Source: Pilatotrama ljubarskyi
Lineage: Eukaryota; Basidiomycota; Agaricomycetes; Polyporales; Polyporaceae
DNA length: 64,000 nucleotides
Assembly (NCBI GenBank): GCA_022385805.1
Contig: MU277671.1
Span: forward strand, 3,875-67,874
Direction: 5' to 3'
Shown here in pieces: positions 43,143 to 54,194 of the stretch. Numbering within the stretch: position 1 is the stretch's first letter; every line of letters begins with the position of its first letter. The translations under genes and the position numbers were made by a program. A model generated the notes under the pieces. It saw nothing but the letters and a program-made list of their open reading frames with translations. It searched no databases and was not told where the DNA came from.

Positions 43143-44844
43143 ATGTCTGCCACAGCCGCCAGGCCCCCGAACCCCCGGCTCAACTACTACCAACAGAGCC
43201 CCGTGCGGGGGCAGCTCGAGGTCCCCCAGGGCGCCGCTAAGACAGGCTGGCGATACATACAATGCACGGACACCCCGAATGAGTTGCGGGTACGTGCCTT
43301 GCATCCCTAGCTCCCTGGTCGCCGTCGAGACCTGTTTGCACCTAGGTCCTCCTTCCGCCGCGCACGGCGGCCATCTACGCCCACCTTCTCAAGGTGGAGG
43401 CCTCGGAGCTGGCAAAGGACAGGGCGGCGAATTGGGAGCGAATCGTCGAGATTCGGCACCTCAAGGACCGCATGATTCGCAAATGTACGCGTCTCGGGCG
43501 AGCAGCCGTACCAAAGGACAAGCCCGCTCCCCGCGTCATGTTCCAGACGATACACGCGCCACCCGACTTCAGACTGAAGGAGATGGAGCGTTGGTTCAAG
43601 CTGCAGAATTCCGAGTTCGCAAAGGTCGCTATTGAGGGGACAGGCGCGCCATATTGCAAAGAGTGCCAGGAGTGCGTCGCGCACCAGGCTCAGAGCAGCG
43701 CGCAGGCGCACTCGTATGGCCCCGCCCACGCTCCGGTACGTCGTGCTCCGTCCTCTAGCAGACCCCCTCCTCCGAAGGGCGGGAACCCCGAACGCGTGGT
43801 CCGGCGCCCTGCGGCACCCCCAGCCCAGACGGTCACCTACACCCAGTCCTCCGCGTTGCCATCCCAGCAGGACCCACGGACGATGCGCATTCCTCCCGTG
43901 TCCCGTACGCACGCGCGGCAAGGGTCCATACCCAGCGCCCCGGGGTACTATCCTGCAGCCCCGCGCACGGCAGAAGGACGGCGGTCTGCCGACCGCCTGC
44001 GTGCTGACCACGCCGCGCGGCCGAACGTACGCTCTCCGGACCCTTTGCCCATCCCCTACCGTCCGCGAGGCGCGTATTCCCCACCCGAGTCCGCGCCGTC
44101 CGAGTCGTCGGGGAAGAGCTCTCCCGTCCAGCAAGTGCTCGACCTCCCCATATCCGCGAGTCCTGCTCCGCTGGCGTCTCCGTCGTCCAGGGATTCGGCG
44201 TCGCACACGCCCCCGAAGGTCTCCACGCCTCCGAACGGGCTGCCGACAATACATGAGAGGCCGGAAGACCAGCTTTCGGAGCACCGCCCGATCGTGCGCC
44301 GGAGGAGCAGCCTGAAGAAGCGAGACAGCATGAGTCGGCTGAGCATCGCCAGCCAGACGAAGTCCGTCGCGTGGGCTATGGACCGAGACTGGACGGAGCA
44401 GATGTCCAAGTACGTCAAGACGACGAACGAGGCGGAAGTGCTCAGTGCGTGTCGTCTGGACTGTATGCGGCGGGGAATGATGCTGATGTGTTTCGGGCAG
44501 GTGAGGAGCTCGAAAAACTGCGCGTCGAGTACCACTGTGAGATCCAAACTATGCGCGATCTTTGTATGAAGGTCGAGGAGTCGCAGGAGCGTGTCAGGAT
44601 AGAGACGGAGAACCTGCGCCGTGATCAGCAGGCCGTGCGCGCCCAGGAGAACAAGATCTTGGCGAGCAGCGAGCAGATCGAGCAGAAGCAACAAGAGTTC
44701 CTCGCGAAAGGTGCGTCCCCTCGCGCTGTTCGGACGTGCTTGGGCCTCACATTCGCCCTGTCGGCAGTGCTTGCGGCGTTGGAAGAGTCCCGACGCGTCG
44801 TGCAACTATGTGACAAGAAACGGGATATTCACGAGTCTACATGA
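43143..44844 (+). CDS. Uncharacterised protein: conserved N-terminus, disordered middle, C-terminal coiled coil
   Basis: I do not recognise a family. Exon 1 codes for MSATAARPPNPRLNYYQQSP to TGWRYIQCTDTPNELR. The second exon begins VLLPPRTAAIYAHLLKVEAS and has a helical, charged region (ANWERIVEIRHLKDRMIRKC), a cluster YCKECQEC that could bind a metal, and about 200 residues of Pro/Ser/Arg-rich sequence (APSSSRPPPPKGGNPERVVR). A basic stretch EHRPIVRRRSSLKKRDSMSR follows, with phospho-site-like RRxS/RRxSS motifs. Splices at cagtgcgtgt...gggcag and gcgaaag/gtgcgt...cggcag join a coiled coil: EELEKLRVEYHCEIQTMRDL, MKVEESQERVRIETENLRRD, SSEQIEQKQQEFLAKVLAAL and EESRRVVQLCDKKRDIHEST. About 490 residues. 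The layout suggests a cytosolic scaffold or cytoskeletal adaptor. Confidence 0.75.
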
Positions 44845-45298
44845 CATCTGCATGACATGAAACATGTGAATAGTGCTGCATGCGCCTGACTATCCGAGTA
44901 CGACCGCATGCCCCCTCTTCGTGCTGACGCTTTATAGTATGTATCTATCGGACGACCGCAGATATCCGCGACATTTACCCGTAGGATACCCGCAGTCTGT
45001 CCTCTTGCTTTCGCCTGTAACATATGTAGCATAGTTGACTGGAGTTCTGTTTCTTCTTGTATATCCTTGTTTATGTGTTGTCCCGAGTACGCATGCGCAG
45101 GCTTGTCTAGATTACCGCGCTGTATGTCACACCCCAGCTCTTACGAAACGAATGACATTCGCAGCATGCCAAATGCCCAGCGTTCAGTGACAGGACATGA
45201 TAGTTGTACTGACACAAGCTAGATGTCTTAGAGAAGTGGTCCGTGCGCTGTAGGTAAGTCCGTGGAAACACAGCAAGTCCGCAAGAAATGTATCGTGG
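44845..45298. other. Convergent intergenic region
   Basis: 450 bp between stop codons of the coiled-coil gene and the KRE6-like gene. It is more A/T-rich than its neighbours (45000-45080), as expected for 3' ends. No gene. Confidence 0.5.
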
Positions 45299-47696
45299 CT
45301 AATTGCATTGATCCAGCAGCTTGTTCTTGGGCTTCGGCTGTTTGTAGTCGTCGACCCACGTTGTCAAGTTTGGATTGGTGTACGCCTCTATGTACCTGCG
45401 TCCAGAATGGTGAGGAGGGCCAACAGCAGAACGCACGATTGAGCGAACGCACTGGTTGATGTATGCCGCCGTAGGGAAGTCAGGGGGGTCGCAGCCGATA
45501 TTGATGTTGTTCGGATCTTGGTAAACGCGGATCCAGTCTATCCGGAGCGTCGACGGGAATTGCAGGTGGTTGAAGTCCACGTTCCCGAAGTTCGCTGAGA
45601 TGCCGAGGTTAGCAATCAGGTACTGGGAGAAAGCAGCGCAGTTAGCACGAGTATGGCGAGACGAGGGCGGTCGGATGGAAGTTCGAGGGCGTACCATGGG
45701 CTCTTGAGGCACAGGCCGGGCACTGATCTCGACGCGCGGGTCTGCGGCCATGCCCTCCTGATGCAACACCCAGGCGAGCTGGTTGTTCGCAATCCATGCG
45801 ATGTACTGGCCAAAGCTTGCGGTCAATCCTGCGAACAGTATCCGAGTGGAAGCTACTACTTACAGCCCCTTCGAAGCCCGGTTTATACTGGAAGCCGTAC
45901 GTGGCGTATTTCCCGCCGTTGAACTCGTAAGCCTCCTGATCTGAGGGACGCAGGGTCAGAGTTTAACATCAGAAGAGGACGGTTCGTGACTGTACGCACC
46001 CGTAACGGTGACCACTGAAGTAGCCTGCTGGTACACGCCGCCTTTGTAGCCGTTCAACTTGCTGATGGACTCATTGACGATGACGAGGTTGTCTGAAGTA
46101 CTGAACCATTCATAGGCGTAATTGAATGGCTAGAGAAAGAGTCGTTATGTTCATTCCTGCCAATTGGGACGTGGCAACTTACGCCCCATTGTCCTGACTG
46201 TGAGACTGCACCGATATCGCCCGGGATGCCATCGACGCCGATCTGTCATCATTCAGTCCATTTGTGACCGAGTCGTCTAGTGATCGAGTATGTCACGAAC
46301 CTGCGCTTCGAACATATCGATTTCAGGAGCCGAACGTCCAACGTACTCGCCGTTGGCATGCACAGGCCCGGGATGAGATTCTCCTGGGCATGTGCAGCGA
46401 GAAAGCCTCTGCCCAGGGAGGAAGGAGAGTACATTGTTGAAGCTTGAATCGCCTTCGATCGTTGCGTTCACCGGCAAACCGTTGATTGTCTGATTCGGAG
46501 CAGCACCGACGTCGCAAGCGTCGTATGTGTACGGCCACTGTGATCGGTATCAGGACGACAGTTCATGAAGATCGTCGAGGTGTGCATACCATGCCATCCA
46601 AGGACGCCCCATAGCCAGCTCGACCTAGGTTTCCCATCGCCCATACGGCCGGCCAAAGGCCATGGATATTGTTGAAGCCAGGGAGCATGACATGGGCCTC
46701 TACGAGCCCGCCGGTGAAACAGAACTTGTTCCAAGTCGACATCATGCCGCCGGTGTAGTTCAGCCCGTGCTCAGGTTCGGCGGCGAGTCGGATCTCTAGA
46801 GAGCCGTTCCGCGTCGTTATGGACCTGGGGTCATACCATTCCATGTTGACCGTCTGCCAGTAGTGCAAATCCACGGCCTCCCAGTAGGGGTCATCCCCGG
46901 GGTAGAAGGTCCGGCCATCGGTGTTGAACTCGTCGCTGAAGACCAGTCGCCATGTCTGACCAGTCACCCAATCCGTTTTCGTCCGTACTTCCTCGGGCGT
47001 CTCGAGGTCGATGAGTCCCCAATTGCCAGATATACAGGGGACTTGGCCGGAGGCGTTGATTCCGCCGACGTTGAAGCCGCCCTGGTTCGACGGCTGCTGT
47101 TGCATGAAGTACGTGGCAATAGGATACCCCACGCTGTCGGACCATTAGTCGTGAGGGCGCAGAGCATAAACCGACCTGGGTGAAGACTCACAAGAGAGTC
47201 AATATGCACATGACAACGAGGAGCACACAGCCGATGTTGACGAACCCGCGGCAAGAAAAGACGCTTCCGTCCCTGTCACTCTTACGGTCCCTGAGTGGAT
47301 CGGGGTTATGTAGAGCATCGTCGAGTTCGGGAGCATCTACGAGCAGGACACCAGACATCGCCCCAGGGTCCAAGGGTAACACATACTATCAGGCATCGGT
47401 GAGTATACAATGTGCGCCATGATGGCATTCCCTCACCCTCTCGGAAATCGAGGGCGGGACGAAGTCGCCGTGCTGCCATACTGGTCAATTCATCGAGCAC
47501 GCAGGGGTTTGCAGAAACTCACAACCGAGCCCGTGCTGAATTGTACAGATTTCCTTGAGCTGTGCGTATGGAGAGGAGCATGAGCTCCAGAGAAACCGCG
47601 AGGGGTCAATAAGTCGGGAGTAGACCCTCCAGGAGCTACCGGTTGGTAGACTCGACGTCGAAGAGTAGGAGATAATGGAACCATCTTGAGGAGCAA
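45299..47696 (-). CDS. KRE6/SKN1-type glycoside hydrolase family 16 protein
   Basis: Type II membrane protein required for beta-1,6-glucan synthesis in fungi. The N-terminal part is Ser/Pro/Gly-rich ([20 protein letters not shown], then [15 protein letters not shown]), then [20 protein letters not shown] and the anchor [19 protein letters not shown]. The GH16-like domain starts [40 protein letters not shown] and [20 protein letters not shown]. It includes [40 protein letters not shown], the catalytic ExDxxE in [10 protein letters not shown], and [20 protein letters not shown]. The end is [32 protein letters not shown], and KNKLLDQCN. At least nine introns, including a very short one (about 42 nt, joining FSTGSV to YGSTA). 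The 5' end is approximate. Confidence 0.9.
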
Positions 47697-48744
47697 GTAA
47701 GGACAGTGGAGGAGGGTACTGAGGGAGCGGCAGAGACTTGACCACAGAGGGCGATGGATTTAAGACTGAAAAGGGCAGTTATGGGTGGTTTCTCGAGGAC
47801 GTTCGGGCGATAAAGCCCTTCCGACTGCCGCAGAAAATGCTGGTGTACGGCAGGCAGAGGCTCCAAGTCATAGTGCTCATCAAAGGGCATGTGCACGAAG
47901 GGGCGGTTCGCGCTCAGAATTTCTCCATATGTAATCTTGCCCGTCAGATCACTGACCCTCAGGTCAGGTCCATTCACTGCAAAGTCGCCGTTAGCCCAAT
48001 TGTACGGGTCAGGGAGTTCGCCATGGCCCTGAGTGTGTACGCTTGCCTGAGATGCCGCAGTTGTACGCTCTGGGCGTATAAAGATCGCTTCCTCCTTCTG
48101 AGCGTACTACGCGAGCCTGTACGATCAGCGGATACGGCGTTCGGGTTTATCATGTCAAATTGTAACAACGCATGAAGCTCGACGGCGCGGACATGCTGAA
48201 CACAGAGCATCATTGGCGAAGTCCGATAGCCACGAGGGCTGTCTGGAATCGATCCAGTCATCGAGCTGACGGGGTAGACCTACGACTGGGAGCTCACCTA
48301 CTGGCACAAATATTCTGCGATTTTGCTTCTCAGACCGTACTCAACGGCTTACAGAGATGAAACTGGAAGCGGCATTGGGCAGCCTCCAACGACGGGCGCA
48401 TTTGATTATTCAGCACGGCGATATCAGTCAGCGCATCGGGTGCATTGGCTGTAATAAACTGCATCTCCGGTTTCAGAGCCGCCCAGTGCTATGTTGCATA
48501 TGCAGTAACGATAAGTCGTTGGGAAGGGCTCATTCAATGACAGATCCATATTCAGGCATCGATCGAAGGGACATCCGGGATCACACCTGTGCAAGCGATA
48601 CATAGCGAACGGGACAGTGCTGTCGACAGCGATCTATGATGCTGCCAAAAAGAATAACATAAATTAGGTGGCGAAACGCAGTGTGTCTCGGGGTAACGGG
48701 GTCCATACCAAGGCGGCTCTCCAAAAGATTTGATGTCAGATGAA
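47697..48744. other. 1-kb region between KRE6-like start and CorA-like stop
   Basis: Contains only short frames on both strands (for example 47738-48175 plus and 48581-48823 minus) without recognisable domains. It should hold the promoter of the KRE6-like gene and the 3' end of the CorA-like gene. A small unrecognised gene cannot be excluded. Confidence 0.4.
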
Positions 48745-51213
48745 TTAGAGCATCTTCAAGCGGCGACGGTTCGCCTGCATCCACCAGTGGCGTACGACAA
48801 AGCCGTACCCGACTGTGATGCAAGCGGCGATGGCGATGACGGCCGCAAATACGTCGTAACGGTTCGAGTCCTCCGGGTCGTGCGGGACTTCACAGTTCAT
48901 GGAGCCCAACGCTGAGAAGCGTTAGGAGATGCACGTTACTGATGATGATATACCTCCTCACCGAAGAGAGTCTGAAGACAGAGCACTCCGAGAGAGATGA
49001 TAGTCAGGCTCACGATGGCCTTGTCGCTGCCTGCTTTCGCTCTCTCTACTGACAGACGGAGTTGCGACAAGTACGTCGGGTGGGACTGGTTCAGCATGCG
49101 CTCGTAATGAGCAAGCGACTGCTGCAGGGTGAGAATGTGATCTGGCAAGTGGTCAGATAGAGCGACCTCTCCAGAGGAAGGCCGGCCGCGCACCTTGCAC
49201 ATCTCCCATGTACACAAAGACGTCGAGATCATCCTCAGTCCCTGTGCCGAGACCCCACTCTCCCTGAGTGAGCAGCCTCTTCTTCACCTGGGTAACGACC
49301 TCGGACTTCACGGCCAAGAACCGCGTCAAGGATGTGACAAGCCTCCGCGTGCGGGCCATTCGATGGATCATAGTAGTAGGGTGGTGGTATTCCGGGGAAT
49401 GAGTATCAATGGCTTTGAACCGGGGTATAGACGCCATTGTCTCGCAGATGGCACGCCTGGCTCTGCGCATCAAGAGAGGAAAGCTGATCGGAGCAGAAAA
49501 CCGGGGTCGTGGGGTTACAGAGTTGGTCGCCTCCTTCGAGATGTCAACGTAGGAATGCTTCTCGTCGGAATCAATGGCCGCAGACTTCTCGGTGAGCAGA
49601 GCCGTGTCAGACCCGGAAGGCCGCGGTTGCGGCTTTGGTGGTGCATCCTTGGCGGGGAGTTCGGGGCCATCGCCAACGGAGAATACGAAGTTCTCAATGT
49701 CGAGCACTTCTCTCTCTATGACCTCCAGGAAAGGGAAGAAGGAGTCGACGATGGAGTCCATGATGCCATGGGCAATCCAATCTGTAGCATTCTGAGCATC
49801 ATGATCAACACGAGTTGAAAGCACGCACCTGAGGACGTATTCATGCTCTCTCCGAGCAGCATGATTCTCGTGCGCACTCGATCCACGTGCTCAGCGATAT
49901 CCGCAAAGTGGAACTGCAAGGCATGCATCAGATAGGAACGATTGATGTCGAGAAATCAGACACTGACAGAACAGATGCCCTCTCGGAAGACGATGAGATA
50001 CACGTTCACCTCACCCACAACACCTTCGTCGGAGAATCTGGTTTGCTCATCATCGACGCTCAAGATATTTCGAAGACGCTCCCGCGTCTTCTGACTCTCT
50101 ATGGCCCTAAAGGAGATGAAATAGTAGCCCAGTTTCGGGAACAACTCCAGCTTCTCTCTCGGATCCTGAGTTAATATATCTTCGAGAGTAAGCGGGTGGA
50201 GATGGAGAAGCTGGGATTTGAGATTGTTCATAAGACAAGTTGCGCGAGGCCATGATGACACGCACCTTCCCAATTGCACACATGTCTTCCCAAGTTGGCG
50301 ACGAAACATCGAGCCACCAGGCCTTCGGCACCCGCGAAGCCAGGCTTCCAACGACCTGGCTCTTTGTTGTAGATACCCCTGGTAGACTCAAACCGCTAGA
50401 CGGCGTCGGCACTCTCTGCTTGCCCTTCGCATCTCTGCGGGGGGAGCTACGACCGGGTAGGCTGGGCGAGGATCTTGCGACATCTGACTCGTCCGATAGC
50501 ATATAGTCATGGTGGAGTGGCGAGAGCGGGCGGGAGGGCGTTGGAGTGGCAGGCTCTGTCCGGATCCGTCGAGCGCGAGCGCGGTCTCTCAAGACTGCGC
50601 TCAAGCGAGTGGTGACCTCTTCAAGGGAAGTCGTGCGGAGGACGGGCTCGTGGGGAGGCTGATGTCTGCGCACACGTTCCGGTCCAAGTTGAGTCTTCCC
50701 TATGGCGGCAGGCGTGGGGGTGTACAGGACGAATCCTCGGGGGATATTCCGCAGATCCTCGCGCGCCTTGATACGGGCTGCAACCTCACGTTCGGAGCGT
50801 GCGTTGTGGAGAGTCGCGAGGCTGCGGGGCCTACGCTTGCGCCTACGGGCAGCCTGCGACTTGGTGAGGGTGATGACTGACGCAGAGCTCGATGACGACG
50901 AGGACAAGGAAGAATTCGAGGTCCATGCCCTCGCCCAGCGCGAGATGGCATGCTCTACTCCCGCAGATATAGCTCCTAGCCGACCGCCGAAGACAGATCC
51001 GCCAGAGCTGGAAGAGGATGATGTGCGGGAGGATATGGACGAGGACGGCGAAGGCGACCTTGGAGGCGATGGACGGTGTCCGCGGTAGATGTCATGCTCC
51101 TCTCCTTCACTGTCCGACCCGTCCGTCAGATCTGCAGGGTTCTGCACCTGGCCATAGACCTCCGCCGGCGGGGGGAATTGAAAGTAGGAACCAGACTCGT
51201 CTTGGTGGGGCAT
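48745..51213 (-). CDS. CorA/MNR2-type divalent cation transporter with SMN at the GMN site
   Basis: Two-TM CorA superfamily ion channel, normally carrying Mg2+. The N-terminal about 300 residues are cytosolic and Ser/Arg-rich (SPPRSPSPSSSISSRTSSSS, and basic KSQAARRRKRRPRSLA). The CorA core begins AWWLDVSSPTWEDMCAIGKL and HLHPLTLEDILTQDPREKLE, then LFPKLGYYFISFRAIE and EGVVGEVNVYLIVFREGICS. Helical domain: DWIAHGIMDSIVDSFFPFLE, VIEREVLDIENFVFS, and MIHRMARTRRLVTSLTRFLA. Pore end: DHILTLQQSLAHYERMLNQS, DKAIVSLTIISLGVLCLQTL (TM1). A splice at ttcg/gtgagg...ctcag joins F to ALGSMNCEVPHDPEDSNRYD. Then comes TM2, VFAAVIAIAACITVGYGFVV, and the end RRRLKML. The family's universal GMN motif reads SMN here. 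About 750 residues. Confidence 0.88.
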
Positions 51214-51572
51214 GCTTGCGAGCGGTAGGTTGTTCCACCTAGCAGGATGTAGTAGGCTTCTGTCGCCAGCATGAAGGCCGCGTCGCCAGGAGAAAGCAGA
51301 GCAGCACAGAGACTACATGGAAGACGGGCAAGTCGTGGTTCCATCCAGCCCCGCAGTCAGTAGGATGCGACGAAAAAGTGATGTTCGCATGCGCAAGCAC
51401 TAGGCGCCCATGACGATCGTACTTGATGCGCGCCTCGTGCATACCAGTCCCCAGTTTCTGTATACTCGACTCGAGCTCAAAGACAGCACCGCAAAGCAGT
51501 CGTGCAGCGGTTGCGTATCTAGCAGATGCGTGCAATACAATCCAGAATACCATAACCTCTCGCGGACCCAGA
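51214..51572. promoter_or_regulatory. Region between CorA-like start and RRP36 stop
   Basis: 360 bp with both genes on the minus strand. Overlapping open frames on either strand lack domains. It probably holds the CorA-like promoter and the RRP36 3' end. Confidence 0.4.
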
Positions 51573-53041
51573 TCATGACGTTCTCGGACGCTTCCTCGAA
51601 CCACCGTCCCCATTTCGCGGACGCTTCCGCGATGTACTCGACTCCCCCGCCATCCTTGGGGGCGGACCCGCGACGAATGGTCGTCTCTTCTTCTCCTTCT
51701 GGCTGACCTTCTTCTGTTTCTTCTCAATGGCCTTGCGCACAGCGCCACGGCCGCCCGACGCAGCTAGTGCATCGTACTTGGCACGCAACAACAGAGCCTT
51801 CTTGTCCGCTGCCCAAGAATCCTGCGTGAGCTTGACGTACTCCGATCGGTCCTGCCAGCTTACCGTCCTTCATATACCATGCCTTCTTTCCCTCCTTCCG
51901 CTTTTCCCGCTCTTCCTTGGTTGCCTTGCTGAGGGCTTCAAGCTGTACCTTCTCTTGTCTGTCTCTGTTCACGGTACTCTCCGCCCGCTTGACTGCACGT
52001 TCCAGTCGCTGTACCTCCGCCTCTCGTTCCTCCCGAAGGTCCCTCGGAGAGTTGGCTAGCAGCTTCCTCGCTCGCTTCAGATTCTCCTTCAACGTCTTCA
52101 TCTCCTCTTCATGCATCTCCGCGAGGAAGCTGTACTGTGTGTGGAACCTCTTGCGGTCGAATTCGCCCGTGATAGGCAAGAACCGCGGGTCGCGTGGGAC
52201 CTTGTGGTGAATGTCAGCATCCACGAAGCTCACATTGACAGGAAGACGGGCGGAGACGGCAAGATACAGCGGGGAAGAAGATACGTACTGCTTTCTCTGT
52301 GGCGACAAATCTTGTCCGAGGTACAGGTCTCTTGGACGACATTTCCATCGGCCTAGGATGTCTGTCAGCTCTATCACGGCCATGACCGTAGAGAGCTACT
52401 TACGCATGTTTGTGCTTCCTCTTTGGCACTTCCTTCTTCTCTCGAGGTTCTTCCCGCTCTTTACCCTTCTCTGGACGAGTAGATGGAAGCGCCTCGTCGG
52501 GCTCTGATCCGTCGTCAGATTTCTCGTCCTCGGATTCATTATGGACTTGGGTTTTAGCAAGCGTCTTCTGTGCTTTCCGGAGGGCACCAAAGGGCAGAGC
52601 CTTCAGGTCCGCTTCCTGAAGTAGACATAACTTAGGACATATCGGATTGGCCGCAAAGTAGTAACATACCAGACGACCGTCGTCAACTTCCTCGTCATCT
52701 TCGCTGCTCTCGGTCTCGGAGTCCCCATCGAGAGCTTCATCCAAGTCTTCCTCGTCCATCCATTGCGCGACACGAGGAACATCCGGTTCCGCGTCTGCCC
52801 CAAAGTCCCCTTCTTCAGAGTCTGAACCAGATGCGCTGCCTTCTGAATCCTCGCCAGAGAGGTCCTCCGTTCCAGAGTGAGACGCGGAGCTCTCCGAATC
52901 AGAAACGTCCTCTTTCGCCGCATGCTTGCGACTCAGCCCCGGTCTTGCATTTGTTGCCGCCCGAGCGGATCTCTGCTCAGAAGCTCCGGGCGTAGACCGT
53001 TGAGGAGCTTTCCGGCTTGCGGGACGTGATCTGCGAGGCAT
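51573..53041 (-). CDS. RRP36: rRNA-processing protein RRP36
   Basis: Nucleolar SSU processome component required for early 18S rRNA cleavages. The start MPRRSRPASRKAPQRSTPGA is followed by an acidic, Ser-rich region (SHSGTEDLSGEDSEGSASGS, EDLDEALDGDSETESSEDDE). Then ALPFGALRKAQKTLAK and a basic stretch EPREKKEVPKRKHKHA. The family core is PVSRTRFVATEKAVRDPRFL, PITGEFDRKRFHTQYSFLAE and MHEEEMKTLKENLKRARKLL, with the hallmark DPRF. Long charged helices follow (EREAEVQRLERAVKRAESTV, ALSKATKEEREKRKEGKKAW-Y). The end is Arg/Lys-rich: KKRRPFVAGPPPR, and SRKRPRNGDGGSRKRPRTS. An upstream in-frame ATG at 53062 (MHPSILS) is possible. About 400 residues in about four exons. It shares a 390-bp divergent promoter with the FMN reductase gene. 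Confidence 0.9.
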
Positions 53042-53431
53042 GCTGAGGATAGAAGGATGCACAAGAGTTAAGGGGGGAGATGGGAAAGCAGAAGAGAAAA
53101 TGCGCGGGTTGAATGCGGTACCGTGACCGCAAAGGGACGTTCAGCCACCGCGTCTGCACGCGTTCCAACTCTGCGGCAGACCACGATCCTCGCCCGTATA
53201 ATCTTCTATTGGAGACCGACCACATAACAACTGCGTGAGTGAAGGGGGCTGTCGGTTCAAACACGGTGGGTACGCTGCATGAAATGCAAAGTCCCTGTAA
53301 GCTAGATCCCGCGTGCTGCGGGACTACACCCGATGGCGACATGAGTCTTCCACGTTCGCTCATCTCTCCAAGCTATATAGAGCTGCATCAGCATCCCCGC
53401 TACGCAACCTCATCTCTAGACTCTCTCACTC
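53042..53431. promoter_or_regulatory. Divergent promoter, RRP36 / FMN reductase
   Basis: 390 bp between outward-facing starts. The TATA element tatata (53374-53379) lies about 55 nt before the plus ATG at 53432. No coding sequence is recognised. Confidence 0.65.
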
Positions 53432-54073
53432 ATGTCGAAAATCGCCTTGCTCCTCGGAAGCCTTCGCAGGCCCGGAAACGGCGTCGGGATTGCGTCCTGG
53501 CTCACGCCAGTCCTGCGGGAGGGATTCAATAATTTCAATAATGTCGACACCGCCAGGAGCACACCAAAACCTCGCGCCGACGTCCTCTTCGTCGACCCAA
53601 CAAAGCCACCTCTCCCTCTCGGGCCTATCGTAGACGGCTCGCACGTGCCCGCCGACATCCGCGATCCCACCAAACATCCGAACCCCTCCGTGCGCGAGTT
53701 TGCGACCTTCGCCTCCGCATGCAGTGGCTTCGTCGTGCTATCACCGGAGTACAACGGTTCATACCCAGGGGAGCTGAAGAACACGCTCGACCACCTCTAT
53801 TGGGAGTGGCGAAACAAGCCGGTCATGATCATAACGTATGGAGGCGGGGGCGGGACGCGTTGCGCGGCGCTGCTCAAGACGTTGCTTGGGGGATCCCTGA
53901 AGATGAGAGTGGTGGACAAGGCTGTCGCAATCAAGCTTCCTAGGACGCATAGCGGTGGCACGGAGAAGGTACCCACTGACGGGTCAGCACCCGAGTGGCT
54001 TGAGGCATACAAACCTGATATCCTAGAGGCGGTGGAGGAGATGAAACGGCTGATCATCAACAAGCCCGAGTGA
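53432..54073 (+). CDS. NADPH-dependent FMN reductase (flavodoxin-like)
   Basis: Intronless gene of 213 residues. The start MSKIALLLGSLRRPGNGVGI contains the flavin-phosphate loop (GSLRxxxNG), typical of NADPH-dependent FMN/azo/chromate reductases of the flavodoxin fold. The middle has SACSGFVVLSPEYNGSYPGE and LKNTLDHLYWEWRNKPVMII-T, the conserved PEYNGSxPGxLKNxLD segment that forms the flavin site and dimer contact. YGGGGGTRCAALLKTLLGG follows. It ends EAVEEMKRLIINKPE. It probably acts as a soluble cytosolic quinone or flavin reductase. A TATA box lies about 55 nt upstream. Intronless genes are rare in this window. Confidence 0.9.
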   Translation: MSKIALLLGSLRRPGNGVGIASWLTPVLREGFNNFNNVDTARSTPKPRADVLFVDPTKPPLPLGPIVDGSHVPADIRDPTKHPNPSVREFATFASACSGFVVLSPEYNGSYPGELKNTLDHLYWEWRNKPVMIITYGGGGGTRCAALLKTLLGGSLKMRVVDKAVAIKLPRTHSGGTEKVPTDGSAPEWLEAYKPDILEAVEEMKRLIINKPE

Positions 54074-54194
54074 AGTATCACTGTGCGTAGTCGCTCTCAG
54101 GCCGCACGTATATCACCTCTCAATGCTCACGTTATAAAGCTCGCTGGGACATTCGTCCGATAGAGCCAGCAAGAAGTCATGAATGTCATTAGCA

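Noticed and set aside
43307..44284. 325-residue minus-strand open frame
   Set aside because: Antisense to the coiled-coil gene; Arg-rich, no domain.
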